A stretch of 64,000 bases of DNA from Streptomyces sp. SKN60 (GTDB lineage: Bacteria > Actinomycetota > Actinomycetes > Streptomycetales > Streptomycetaceae): the NCBI RefSeq assembly GCF_026236535.1, contig NZ_JAHTMW010000006.1:1-64000 (forward strand), read 5' to 3'. The translations under genes were made by a program, and so were the position numbers. The notes under the pieces were generated by a model that saw only the letters and a program-made list of their open reading frames with translations, was not told the DNA's origin and did no database searches. Positions within the stretch are counted from its first letter, which is position 1. Every line of letters begins with the position of its first letter. Shown piece after piece: positions 51,502 through 59,545 of the stretch.

Positions 51502-52923
51502 ATGCCGACGAGTCATCCCCGCGTCATCGTGGTCCTCACCGATCAGCAGCGGTGGGACACCACGGGCGCGCACGGCAATCCCGCCGGGGTCACGCCCGAG
51601 TTCGACCGGCTGGCACGCGAGGGGACGCTGGTCGAGCAGGCGATCACGCCGAATCCGGTGTGCGCCCCGGCGCGGGCCGCGCTGCAGACCGGGCGGTTCC
51701 CGACGGCGACCGGGGTGCACCGGAACGGGCTGCCGCTCGGCGCGGACGTGCCGACGCTCGCGGGGGCGTTCCGGGCGGCGGGGTACGTCACGGGGTACAT
51801 CGGGAAGTGGCATCTGGCGGGCGAACGGCACCCGGACGGGCCGGTGCCGCCGGAGCGGCGCGGCGGGTACGAGAAGTGGCTCGCCTCGGACCGGCTCGAG
51901 TTCACGTCCGACGCGTACCGGACGGTGCTGTACGACGAGGCGGGCGAGCCGGTACGGCTGCCGGGATACCGGTCGGACGGCCTTGTCGACGCGGCGATCC
52001 GGTTCGTCGCCGACCACCACGAGCGCCCGTTCCTGCTCTTCCTGTCGCTCCTGGAGCCGCACCACCAGAACGCGACGGACGACTACCCGGCGCCGGCCGG
52101 CTACCGCGAGCGCTTCGAGGGGCGGTGGCTGCCGCCGGACCTCGCCGCGCTCAGCCCGGGCGCGGCGCAGGGCGGCGCGCACCGGCACATCGGCGGCTAT
52201 CTGGGCCAGATCAAGCGGGTCGACGAGGGCGTGGGGCGGCTGCGCGACTGTCTGCGCAGCCTCGGCATCGAGGACGACACCGTCCTCGCGTGGACGGCCG
52301 ACCACGGCTCGCACTTCCGCACCCGCAACGGCGAGTACAAGCGCTCGGCCCACGAGGCTTCCGTCCGCGTGCCGTTCGTGCTCACCGGCCCCGGGTTCCA
52401 GGGCGGCGGCCGCATCCGGCAGCCCGTGTCGACGGTGGACCTGATGCCGACGCTCCTCGACGCCGCCGGGCTTCCGGTGCCGGCGGGCGTGCACGGGCGG
52501 TCGCTGCGCCCGCTGGTCGGCGGGGGCAGCGAACTCGACCGCCCGTTCTCGGTGTTCGTGCAGCTCAGCGAGGACGTCATCGGGCGCGCGGTGCGTACTG
52601 ACCGGTGGAAGTACGTGGTGACGGCGCCGGACGGCCCCGACGGCCCGGACGCCTGGCACGAGCGCGCGTCCGACCGCTACCGGGAGACGGAGCTGTACGA
52701 CCTGGCGGCCGATCCGTACGAGTTGGAGAACCTGGTCGGGCTCACCTCGCACCGGCGGGTGGCGGACGGGCTGCGTGACGCGCTGGGCACCTGGCTGAAG
52801 GAGGTCGAGGGCTCGGCCCCGGTCATCGAGGCGGCCCCTCCCCGCACCCTGGACCAGCGTTCACCGTTCTCGTTCCCGGAGCACCGGGTGCCGTGGGAGG
52901 GCGTGCGTTTCGGCCACGCCTAG
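51502..52923 (+). CDS. Sulfatase (formylglycine type)
   Basis: 473 residues, normal for the arylsulfatase/choline-sulfatase-like alkaline-phosphatase superfamily. It has the N-terminal metal site VVLTDQQRWDTTG, the formylglycine sequence NPVCAPARAALQTGRFP (CxPxR, Cys about residue 53), YIGKWHLAGE (conserved Lys/His) and WTADHGSHF, which completes the Ca site. The Cys must be oxidised by a formylglycine-generating enzyme, not encoded here. No signal peptide, so probably cytoplasmic. ATG 51502 has GAAGGGA. It hydrolyses sulfate esters of unknown nature. Confidence 0.92.
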   Translation: MPTSHPRVIVVLTDQQRWDTTGAHGNPAGVTPEFDRLAREGTLVEQAITPNPVCAPARAALQTGRFPTATGVHRNGLPLGADVPTLAGAFRAAGYVTGYIGKWHLAGERHPDGPVPPERRGGYEKWLASDRLEFTSDAYRTVLYDEAGEPVRLPGYRSDGLVDAAIRFVADHHERPFLLFLSLLEPHHQNATDDYPAPAGYRERFEGRWLPPDLAALSPGAAQGGAHRHIGGYLGQIKRVDEGVGRLRDCLRSLGIEDDTVLAWTADHGSHFRTRNGEYKRSAHEASVRVPFVLTGPGFQGGGRIRQPVSTVDLMPTLLDAAGLPVPAGVHGRSLRPLVGGGSELDRPFSVFVQLSEDVIGRAVRTDRWKYVVTAPDGPDGPDAWHERASDRYRETELYDLAADPYELENLVGLTSHRRVADGLRDALGTWLKEVEGSAPVIEAAPPRTLDQRSPFSFPEHRVPWEGVRFGHA

Positions 52924-52971
52924 GCGAGCCCGGCGATCCCGGCCAGCCCGGTGGTCCCGGCGAACGAGAGG

Positions 52972-53343
52972 TCAGGATCCGGCGGCCTTCGCGTAGTCGA
53001 CGAAGCCGACCCAGTCGAGGGCCACACAGGGTTCGTCGCCGACCACCCAGGCGTCGTGGCCCGGCTGGACCTCGTAGAAGTTCCCGGGGGTCAGGTCGGC
53101 GGTCTCGCCGTCGTCCATGACCACGGTGATGCGGCCGCTGACGATGTAGCCGACGTGGTGCGCCTGGCAGCTGTCGGTGCCGGCGATCGGCTTCACGTGC
53201 TCGGACCACTTCCAGCCCGGCTCGAACACGGCCCGGCCCACCGCTCCGCCGTCCGTGTTCAGCAGGTCCATCCTGCCCTTGCCGCCCTCGAAGGGACGGG
53301 TCTCGTCTGCGGAGTCGAAGCTCCTGGAAACGATTCCGGTCAT
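52972..53343 (-). CDS. Cupin-domain protein
   Basis: 123 residues, one cupin barrel: AHHVGYIVSGRITVVMDDGE gives cupin motif 1 with metal-type His residues (HH about residue 62), LTPGNFYEVQPGHDAWVVGD is motif 2 with His. The WKWSEHVKP segment adds another His. Could be a dioxygenase, isomerase or sugar-binding protein; nothing nearby decides. ATG 53343, divergent from the VOC gene. Converges with the sulfatase. Confidence 0.9.
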   Translation of the reverse strand: MTGIVSRSFDSADETRPFEGGKGRMDLLNTDGGAVGRAVFEPGWKWSEHVKPIAGTDSCQAHHVGYIVSGRITVVMDDGETADLTPGNFYEVQPGHDAWVVGDEPCVALDWVGFVDYAKAAGS

Positions 53344-53696
53344 CGTCTTTCCGCCTCCCGGCGGTGGAACGTGCGACCCCCGAGGCCACTTCCAGGCTAC
53401 GCCGGAGGCCGCTCACACACTCGCCCGCCCGCCCCACTCACGTACGCGCGTACTCGCCGGATGGCCGGAGAACGGCGTTGCCGCAAGGCCGCGGACGGGG
53501 ATACGTTGATCACATGACTGCCGGGTCGGCCGTGGGCCGTGATCGAGAGAGGCGCCCGGCCGTGGCGTGAGCGCCCCGGGCCGGTGGGCGCGGGGTCCGC
53601 CGCGGTCGTCCGTTCGTCCTGTGCCACGCACCGCTGTGCGTGGGGAGCACGGGACAGAAGGAGGACATCAGCGCGCACTCTGCGAAAGGACCCCCT
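53344..53696. other. 353-bp gene-free region between divergent cupin and VOC genes
   Basis: Must contain both promoters. No gene, strong hairpin or recognisable operator is seen. Confidence 0.5.
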
Positions 53697-54080
53697 GTGG
53701 CCGTCGAACTCAACCACACCGTCGTCTACGCCCGTGACAAGCGGGCCTCCGCCGGCTTCCTCGCCGAGGTGCTCGGCCTGGAGGTCGGAGCGCCCTTCGG
53801 GCCGTTCGTGCCGGTGGACACCGGCAACCGCGTCACCCTCGACTACTACGACGCCGGTGACACGCCCATCGTGCCCAGCCACTACGCGTTCCTCGTCCCC
53901 GACGAGGAGTTCGAGACGATGATCGGGCGCCTGGAGCGGATGGGCGTCACCTACTACGCCGATCCCCATCACACCGAGCCCGGGCAGATCAACCGTCTCT
54001 TCGGCGGCCGGGGCGCCTACTTCGCGGATCCGGACGGCCACAACATGGAGATCATGACCCGGCCGTACGCCCGCCCCTGA
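53697..54080 (+). CDS. VOC-family (glyoxalase/bleomycin-resistance-fold) protein
   Basis: 127 residues from GTG 53697 (AAAGGA 7 bases upstream). VOC pattern: VELNHTVVYARDKRASAGFL with metal His at residue 5, LGLEVGAPFGPFVPVD, HYAFLVPDEEF with a second His, and the closing YFADPDGHNMEIMTRPY with the metal Glu. All expected ligands are present, so a metal-dependent enzyme (dioxygenase or glyoxalase-like) or a drug-binding protein is possible. Divergent from the cupin gene. Confidence 0.9.
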   Translation: MAVELNHTVVYARDKRASAGFLAEVLGLEVGAPFGPFVPVDTGNRVTLDYYDAGDTPIVPSHYAFLVPDEEFETMIGRLERMGVTYYADPHHTEPGQINRLFGGRGAYFADPDGHNMEIMTRPYARP

Positions 54081-54120
54081 GCGCGCCTGCCCGCGGTTTC
54101 TCCGCCCTTTCCTTGAACTT

Positions 54121-54131
54121 TTGTTGAACAA
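54121..54131. promoter_or_regulatory. Palindrome TTGTTGAACAA upstream of the SPW gene
   Basis: An 11-base near-perfect palindrome in an AT-rich strip 165 bases before the SPW-repeat gene, overlapping one of two TTGAAC words (54113 and 54124). A regulator site or -35 region is possible; unproven. Confidence 0.3.
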
Positions 54132-54295
54132 CAGGGCGGAATTGGAGATTCCAGCCATTTTCGGAGGCGGTTTTCTGTGCGCTTCCCTTATCGGGCACAT
54201 CTACACATAAAGGCCAGATAAGAGCACAATGAAACCGCGGCATCATGCCGCCAAGCGCGGTCAGACGTGCAGAACGCCAGAAGGAGGCGAGTCGT

Positions 54296-54733
54296 ATGGC
54301 CGACGTCTCTCACCGTCCTGGTGATATCAGGGGACACCCCGACGCCGGAGAAATGCGCGAACGTTACACGCGCGTGCTCCAGACCCGAGGTGTGGCGGCG
54401 GTCGAGGAACTGGTGATCCTCGCCGGTATCTACGCCGCGGTCTCCGCGTGGACGGTCCACTTCTCCGCCGCGAAGCCGGAGCTCGCCATCAGCAACCTGA
54501 TCGTCGGCATCGCCCTCGCCGGCCTGGGCCTGTGCATGTCGATGGCTCCGGAGCGGTCCCAGGACCTCAACTTCGTGGTCCTCCTGCTCGGTGCGTGGCT
54601 GATCGTCTCGCCATGGGTGGTCGCCCGTGACGCGGGGACCGGCGCGATCCTCAGCAACGTCATCACCGGCGCCTGTGTCTGTCTCTTCGCCCTGGTCGCC
54701 GGCGGTCTGCTGATGAGCAAGAGAAGGACGTGA
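54296..54733 (+). CDS. SPW-repeat membrane protein
   Basis: 145 residues from ATG 54296 (AAGGAGG upstream). Four membrane helices form two repeats, and the second carries the eponymous SPW motif: LLLGAWLIVSPWVVAR (about residue 105). The first is degenerate (YAAVSAWTVHFS). Such proteins are integral membrane proteins of unknown role, often stress-responsive in actinobacteria. AT-rich sequence with a palindrome precedes it. DUF805 follows on the same strand, with its own promoter. Confidence 0.88.
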   Translation: MADVSHRPGDIRGHPDAGEMRERYTRVLQTRGVAAVEELVILAGIYAAVSAWTVHFSAAKPELAISNLIVGIALAGLGLCMSMAPERSQDLNFVVLLLGAWLIVSPWVVARDAGTGAILSNVITGACVCLFALVAGGLLMSKRRT

Positions 54734-54844
54734 CGACCGACCCGATCCCGACCCGAGAGAACGGCGTCGCCCCTCGACAGAGGTGGCGGCGCCGTTCACG
54801 TTCGTCGCGACTGTGTCTGTGAACGGCCACCGCCAGGTAACGAA

Positions 54845-54872
54845 TTGACCCACGTGGTTTCGGCCACATAAG
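54845..54872 (+). promoter_or_regulatory. Candidate promoter of the DUF805 gene
   Basis: TTGACC (54845-54850) and CATAAG (54867-54872) are 16 bases apart, a good match to Streptomyces HrdB promoters, about 70 bases ahead of the GTG at 54941. Confidence 0.55.
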
Positions 54873-54940
54873 TTTCGCGTAAAGCTTGCTCCACAGGGAC
54901 AGGCTCTCCCGCTCACACACCCAGTCCTTGGGGGGACAAA

Positions 54941-55294
54941 GTGAACTGGTACCTCGACGCGTTCAAGAAGTACGCGACCTTCAGCGGCCGCGCCCGCCGC
55001 CAGGCATTCTGGATGTTCTTCCTCTTCAACTTCATCTTCTCCGCGGTCGCTTCGATCCTCGACTCGGTGCTGGGCATTACGCTCATCAGCCCGATCTACG
55101 TGCTCGCCGTGCTCATCCCGTACCTTGCGGTCGCGGTGCGCCGCCTGCACGACACGGGCCGCAGCGGCTGGTGGCTGCTCATCAGCCTGATCCCGCTGGT
55201 CGGCTTCATCATCCTCATCGTCTTCTGGGCCACCGAGGGCGAGCAGCAGCACAACGCGCACGGCCCGAACCCGAAGCTGGCGCCCGCCTACTGA
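54941..55294 (+). CDS. DUF805 membrane protein
   Basis: 117 residues, standard for DUF805. Four helices; MNWYLDAFKKYATFSGRARR at the start and the diagnostic VAVRRLHDTGRSGWWLLISL in the middle, where the RLHD stretch is universal to the family. Function unknown, membrane integral. GTG 54941 has GGGGGG upstream; a canonical terminator follows 25 bases after the stop. Confidence 0.95.
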   Translation: MNWYLDAFKKYATFSGRARRQAFWMFFLFNFIFSAVASILDSVLGITLISPIYVLAVLIPYLAVAVRRLHDTGRSGWWLLISLIPLVGFIILIVFWATEGEQQHNAHGPNPKLAPAY

Positions 55295-55318
55295 GAGTAG
55301 GAACGTCCCGGCACGTCG

Positions 55319-55354
55319 AAGCCCCTGGAAGGAACGCCTTCCAGGGGCTTTTCG
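55319..55354 (+). terminator. Intrinsic terminator of the DUF805 gene
   Basis: Perfect 14-bp stem (55319-55332 with 55337-55350), a 4-base loop and a T run, a textbook rho-independent terminator. Confidence 0.92.
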
Positions 55355-55483
55355 CATGGCCGGAGCCGTACAGAGCCAGACCGGCGCATCCGTCCCGCTC
55401 CGCTTGTGCAGGATGGCGCAGGACCGGCCGCCGCCACCCCTCCTAGCCTCGGCACGCAGGCACCAACGAGGGGCGGTACCACC

Positions 55484-56761
55484 GTGAACTGGCTGATCCA
55501 CGACTACCGCGAGAGCGATCTCGCCGCCGTCGTCCATCTCATCGACACCACGGCCGAACTCGGCCAGGAGTCGGTCTTCTCGCTCGCCGAGTGCATCGGC
55601 GCGCTGACCTCCCGGCAGCCGGCCGTCGTCGCCGTCCACCAGGGCGCGCCGATCGGCGCGGCGCTCGCCTGCGTGGCCGGCGAACGCGCCTGGGTGATGC
55701 GGGTGGCGATCTCCTCGGCCTGGCGCGGCCGCGGCCTGGCCAGCGCGCTCCTGGTGGAGCTGGAACGGCGCCTGGTGGCCGCGCGGGTCGGGCGGATCGC
55801 GTACGTGCTGCCCGAGGAGGAACTCCTGGGCGAGGGGCTGCTGAACGCCGGGTACACGCGGCAGCCGGCCGTCGCGTACTTCGAGAAGGTCGAGCCGCTG
55901 CACGGACCGGCGGCGAATCTCCTGGACGACCTCGGCGGCCGGCTGCTGCCCGCCGACCTGTGGGCGAAGGTGGCCGGCATGGAGCGGGAGAAGGACCTGA
56001 TCGAACGGCGTGTCGTGCTGCCGCTGGCCGAGCCCGAGCGGGCCGCCCGGCACGGGGTGCGCCCGCCGCGCGCGATCGGTCTGTTCGGGCCGCCCGGCAC
56101 CGGCAAGACCACGTTCGCCCGGGCCATCGCCTCCCGTCTCGGCTGGCCGTTCGTGGAGATCCTGCCGTCCCGGCTCGCCGACGAGGGCAACCTGGCCGCC
56201 GCGCTGCGCGCCGCTTTCGCCCGGATCGGCGAGTTGGAGCGGGTGCTGGTGTTCATCGACGAGGTCGAGGAGATCGCGCCCGTACGCACCGAACCCGTGC
56301 AGCCCGGCGGCATGCACGGGGTGACGAACGAACTCCTCAAGCTCATCCCCGGGTTCCGGGAGCGCGACGAACGGCTGCTCGTCTGCGCCACCAACTCCAT
56401 CCGCTCCCTCGACCCGGCCTTCCTGCGCCCGGGCCGTTTCGACTACCTCATCCCGATCGGTACGCCGGACAAGGCGGCCCGCGCGGCGATCTGGTCCCGC
56501 TACACGGACGCGCGGCCGGAGGTCGACGTGGACGCGCTGGTCGCGGCGAGCGAGCTGTTCACGCCCGCCGACATCGAGCACGCGGCGCGGATCGCCGCGC
56601 AGAGCTCCTTCGAGCGGGACCTCGTCGCACCGGCCGCTCCGGCCGCTCCAGGTGCGACGACAGCGGACTACCTGGACGCGATCGGGCAGTGCCGGCCGAC
56701 CGTGACGCCGGAGCTGGTCGAGCAGTTCGAGTCCGACATCACGACGCACGCCCGTTTCTGA
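55484..56761 (+). CDS. GNAT acetyltransferase fused to an AAA+ ATPase
   Basis: 425 residues from GTG 55484. Residues 1-~145 are a GNAT domain: VNWLIHDYRESDLAAVVHLI, and VMRVAISSAWRGRGLASALL with the acetyl-CoA loop. Residues ~165-425 are a single AAA+ module: Walker A GLFGPPGTGKTTFARAIA, Walker B VLVFIDEVEE, sensor 1 VCATNS, arginine-finger region FLRPGRFDYLIPIG, and a helical lid. Both halves keep their nucleotide-binding residues. AAA+ subunits usually form hexamers that remodel proteins, so an energy-driven acetyltransferase or an acetylation-linked unfoldase is possible. No family name recognised. Confidence 0.9.
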   Translation: MNWLIHDYRESDLAAVVHLIDTTAELGQESVFSLAECIGALTSRQPAVVAVHQGAPIGAALACVAGERAWVMRVAISSAWRGRGLASALLVELERRLVAARVGRIAYVLPEEELLGEGLLNAGYTRQPAVAYFEKVEPLHGPAANLLDDLGGRLLPADLWAKVAGMEREKDLIERRVVLPLAEPERAARHGVRPPRAIGLFGPPGTGKTTFARAIASRLGWPFVEILPSRLADEGNLAAALRAAFARIGELERVLVFIDEVEEIAPVRTEPVQPGGMHGVTNELLKLIPGFRERDERLLVCATNSIRSLDPAFLRPGRFDYLIPIGTPDKAARAAIWSRYTDARPEVDVDALVAASELFTPADIEHAARIAAQSSFERDLVAPAAPAAPGATTADYLDAIGQCRPTVTPELVEQFESDITTHARF

Positions 56762-56829
56762 ACCGAGGCCGGCCGGCCGCGCCTATCGTGGGTGCGACCA
56801 CCAGCACGACTACGGGGGAGAAACGTTCC

Positions 56830-57417
56830 ATGGGAACGAACGAGGAAGCGGAGTCGGCGGAGGGGCTTCCGGTCGTCCGCTTCGCCGACGGCGCGGAGCT
56901 GGAGAGCTGGCTCGCGGCACACCACGGCGACACGCCGGGCGGCGTGTGGCTGCTGCTCGGACGGAGCGGTTCCGGCCTCGCCTCCCCCACCTCCGACGAG
57001 ATCCTGGACGCCACGCTCGCATACGGCTGGATCACCGGCAAGCGGAAGGCGCGCGACGCGGAGGCCTATCTGCAGAAGATCACGCCGCGCCGCCCGCGCA
57101 GCCTGTGGTCGCAGGTCAACGTACGGCAGGTCGAGGTGCTGCTCGCCGCCGGGCGGATGCGGGAGCCGGGGCTCGCGGAGGTGCGGGCGGCGCGGGCGGA
57201 CGGACGCTGGGAAGCCGCGTACCCCTCCCAGAAGGACGCGACCGTGCCGGACGACCTGGCGGGTGCGCTGGCGGCGGAGCCGCGCGCCGCGGCGGCGTTC
57301 GAGGCGCTGGGGAAGACCGATCGTTATCTGATCATCCTCAGCCTGTGGCAGGCCCGGACGGCGAAGACCCGGGCGACCCGGATCGAGCGGGCGGTGGCAC
57401 GGCTCACGGCCGGCTGA
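56830..57417 (+). CDS. YdeI/OmpD-associated-family protein
   Basis: 195 residues. Matches the YdeI-like (bacteriocin-protection) family: VRFADGAELESWLAAHHGDT N-terminus, YGWITGKRKARDAEAYLQKI and the C-terminal RYLIILSLWQARTAKTRATR, which is the usual end of the family. Small proteins of unknown biochemical role. ATG 56830 has GGGGGAG several bases before it. It is 68 bases downstream of the GNAT-AAA+ gene, so they may share a transcript. Confidence 0.85.
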   Translation: MGTNEEAESAEGLPVVRFADGAELESWLAAHHGDTPGGVWLLLGRSGSGLASPTSDEILDATLAYGWITGKRKARDAEAYLQKITPRRPRSLWSQVNVRQVEVLLAAGRMREPGLAEVRAARADGRWEAAYPSQKDATVPDDLAGALAAEPRAAAAFEALGKTDRYLIILSLWQARTAKTRATRIERAVARLTAG

Positions 57418-57450
57418 CCGGCCCAGGCCCCAGGCCCAGGCCCCCAGGGA

Positions 57451-57972
57451 TCAAGGGAGCCGTCGGCGCCGGTAGAGGACCTGGTGGGCGTCCCATTCCA
57501 CGAAGGACTCGGCGTGGGTCATGCCGACGGCCTCCAGGAGGCGGCGGGAGCGCCCGTTGGCCTCCTGGGTGACGGCGACGACGCTGGGCGCCTCGCCGAG
57601 CGCGCGTTCGACCGCGGCGGCGACGGCCTCGCGGGCGTACCCCTGGCCCCAGTGCTCGGGCAGGAACTGGTACGAGACCTCCGTCTCCCCGTTCCGCCCC
57701 GCCCGCTCCACCGTGACCAGGCCCAGGACGATGCCGTCGGCGGCCCGCTCGACGGCGTGGAAGCCGGGGGCGCCGACGATCCGCTGCCGCCGGATGCGGA
57801 TCACGGACTCGACCACCGGTCCGCCCAGGTGCCGCCGTACCTCCGGATCGGTCCACAGCCGGGTCACGGCGGACAGGTCGCGGGTGCGTACGGGACGCAG
57901 CACGAGCCGCTCGGTGACGAGGGGTGCGGGCGTGGACGCGCGGTCGGTGGGGTCGCTGGGGTCGGGGGCCAT
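57451..57972 (-). CDS. GNAT N-acetyltransferase (RimJ/RimL type)
   Basis: 173 residues. LVTERLVLRPVRTRDLSAVT is the RimJ-type N-terminus; WGQGYAREAVAAAVERAL is the acetyl-CoA loop (GQGYA), and NGRSRRLLEAVGMTHAESF gives the C-terminal strand. It transfers acetyl to an unknown N-terminal amine or small molecule. Start ATG 57972; converges with the YdeI-like gene. Confidence 0.92.
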   Translation of the reverse strand: MAPDPSDPTDRASTPAPLVTERLVLRPVRTRDLSAVTRLWTDPEVRRHLGGPVVESVIRIRRQRIVGAPGFHAVERAADGIVLGLVTVERAGRNGETEVSYQFLPEHWGQGYAREAVAAAVERALGEAPSVVAVTQEANGRSRRLLEAVGMTHAESFVEWDAHQVLYRRRRLP

Positions 57973-58035
57973 GTCCCGATGATGACAGGCCTCCGGGCGT
58001 ACGACCCCGGGGCGGTGCGGGGCGGTGCGGGGCGG

Positions 58036-59328
58036 TCAGCCGCCCAGGCGCCGCTGGAGCGCGGCGAGGGCGCCGGCCCGGCGGCCGGGGACGGTGCGGC
58101 GGAGTTCCACCAGGGCGGGGCCGAGGGCGCGGGCCCTGGCCGGGTCCGCGATCTGCTCCCATTGGTGGTGGGCGCGGTCCACGGCGCCCTCGACGTCGGG
58201 TTCGTCGGGGCCCTGCCGGAGCCCGAGCCGGGCCTGGGCCGCCGCGATCCACAGCTCGCAGCTGCGGGCCGGCTCGCCCGCAAGGCGTGCCAGGTCCGCC
58301 CGCACCTCCACCCAGTGGAGGGCCTCGCCGGAGCGGGGCCCGTAGCGCCGCAGGGCGTCGCTCTCCCAGGCCGCGGCCACGGCGGCCGCCTCGCCGTGCC
58401 GGCCGGCCATGGCGGCGGCCAGGATGGCCGGATGCGGGTCCTCCGGCGCGCCGGAGGGGGAAGCGGGCTGATCCGGGACCGGGGCGACCGGCTCGGCGGT
58501 CGACGCGTCCCTCGTCTGCGGGACCTCGGCAGCGGACGAGGGTGGGTCCCCGCCCGGACGCACCAGCCGCCGTGTCGGGGGCGACTCCACGAGGGCCGGC
58601 GCCCGGACGGGCACCGGGACGGGCGCTGGGACCGGCCCCGGCCCCGGCACCGGCACCGGCACCGGGGCCGGGGCCGGGGCCGACGAGACCGGCGCCGGTG
58701 GCGCCAGCAGGATCGACTCCAGCTGCGGCGCGGTCGTGGCCGCGGCGGCAGCGGCCTCCGCGTGCAGTGCGGGCAGCGGCAGCACCGCGCCCGCACGCCA
58801 GCGGCTGGCGAAGTGGCGGAGGTAGTCGGGGGTGGTGAGGGGGCCGCGGCGGGGGAACGGGGTGAGGCGGGCGTAGAGGGGGGTCGCGGGGCCGAGGCCG
58901 AGGGCGGTGGGGTCCGTCGTGAGGCGGTGCCAGAGCTCGGGGTCGATCGACAGGTCGGCGACGACATGGGTCGTGCCGGGGCGGCGCGGGGCGAGTTCGG
59001 TGGCCAGCCAGTGCCAGGGGAGGCCGGTGTAGCGCAGGGTCGTCGGGGTGCTGCGGGCGAGCGCCAGGTGCGGGAGGCGCTGGCGGCGGTCGAGTTGGAC
59101 CTGGCCGGCGAGGTAGAGGGCGAGCGGCCCGGGCGTGGCGGCGGCGGAGCGGAGGCGGGTGAGGACGGTCTGCGGGTCGAGGGGGTCCGCCAGTTCGACG
59201 ACCGTCGCCATGTGCGCCCCGGCCAGCACCGCCGCGGGCACCGCCGCGAGCGCGGGCAGCACGGACGCCGCGTCGATGGCCCGTCCCCGGCCGGCCGGTG
59301 CCGCGGCCAGCAGCACGGCCGTACCCAT
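58036..59328 (-). CDS. Large protein of unknown function with Pro/Val-repeat linker
   Basis: 430 residues from ATG 59328 (GAGGTG 7 bases upstream). Residues 1-~210 form a globular Ala/Leu-rich domain (MATVVELADPLDPQTVLTRL, LPHLALARSTPTTLRYTGLP, GTTHVVADLSIDPELWHRL). A disordered PVPVPGPGPVPAPVPVPV linker (about 225-250) and a Pro/Ser spacer lead to a C-terminal TPR-like helical domain (about 310-430, ILAAAMAGRHGEAAAVAAAW). The first domain recalls actinobacterial caspase-like or effector-adaptor domains, but I see no Cys-His dyad. It is divergent from the PAS-SpoIIE phosphatase across a 217-bp region. Confidence 0.7.
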   Translation of the reverse strand: MGTAVLLAAAPAGRGRAIDAASVLPALAAVPAAVLAGAHMATVVELADPLDPQTVLTRLRSAAATPGPLALYLAGQVQLDRRQRLPHLALARSTPTTLRYTGLPWHWLATELAPRRPGTTHVVADLSIDPELWHRLTTDPTALGLGPATPLYARLTPFPRRGPLTTPDYLRHFASRWRAGAVLPLPALHAEAAAAAATTAPQLESILLAPPAPVSSAPAPAPVPVPVPGPGPVPAPVPVPVRAPALVESPPTRRLVRPGGDPPSSAAEVPQTRDASTAEPVAPVPDQPASPSGAPEDPHPAILAAAMAGRHGEAAAVAAAWESDALRRYGPRSGEALHWVEVRADLARLAGEPARSCELWIAAAQARLGLRQGPDEPDVEGAVDRAHHQWEQIADPARARALGPALVELRRTVPGRRAGALAALQRRLGG

Positions 59329-59408
59329 TGCGTTCACCTCGTCGTTCACCACAGCAGCACCGTAACCCGTGCTGCCTTGGCCGAATGTCGACTGGTCCTC
59401 CTGTGGGC

Positions 59409-59427
59409 CTTAGGCATATGCCATAAG
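59409..59427. promoter_or_regulatory. Palindrome CTTA-GGCATATGCC-ATAAG
   Basis: The perfect 10-base palindrome GGCATATGCC (59413-59422) with nearly symmetric CTTA/TAAG flanks lies in the 217-bp region between two divergent genes and is AT-richer than its surroundings. A regulator binding site for either promoter is plausible. Confidence 0.4.
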
Positions 59428-59545
59428 CACCACCGTATCGAGTGTTGCCAAATCACTTACGAGGTGTCCCGGGCTGTGCCAAAGTCGTACCCGGGCTTCA
59501 CTTCCCAGACTTGGCCGCGCCACGTCGCCTGCATCGGAGTACGAC

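Noticed and set aside
54791..54827. 9-bp inverted repeat with a 19-base loop after the SPW gene
   Set aside because: The loop is long and the stem short; it could be a weak terminator but is not convincing beside the clear one at 55319.
58036..59328. Caspase-like or effector-system reading of the unknown protein next to the SpoIIE phosphatase
   Set aside because: I can see no catalytic Cys-His dyad or nucleotide-binding motif, so a defence or protease role cannot be supported.
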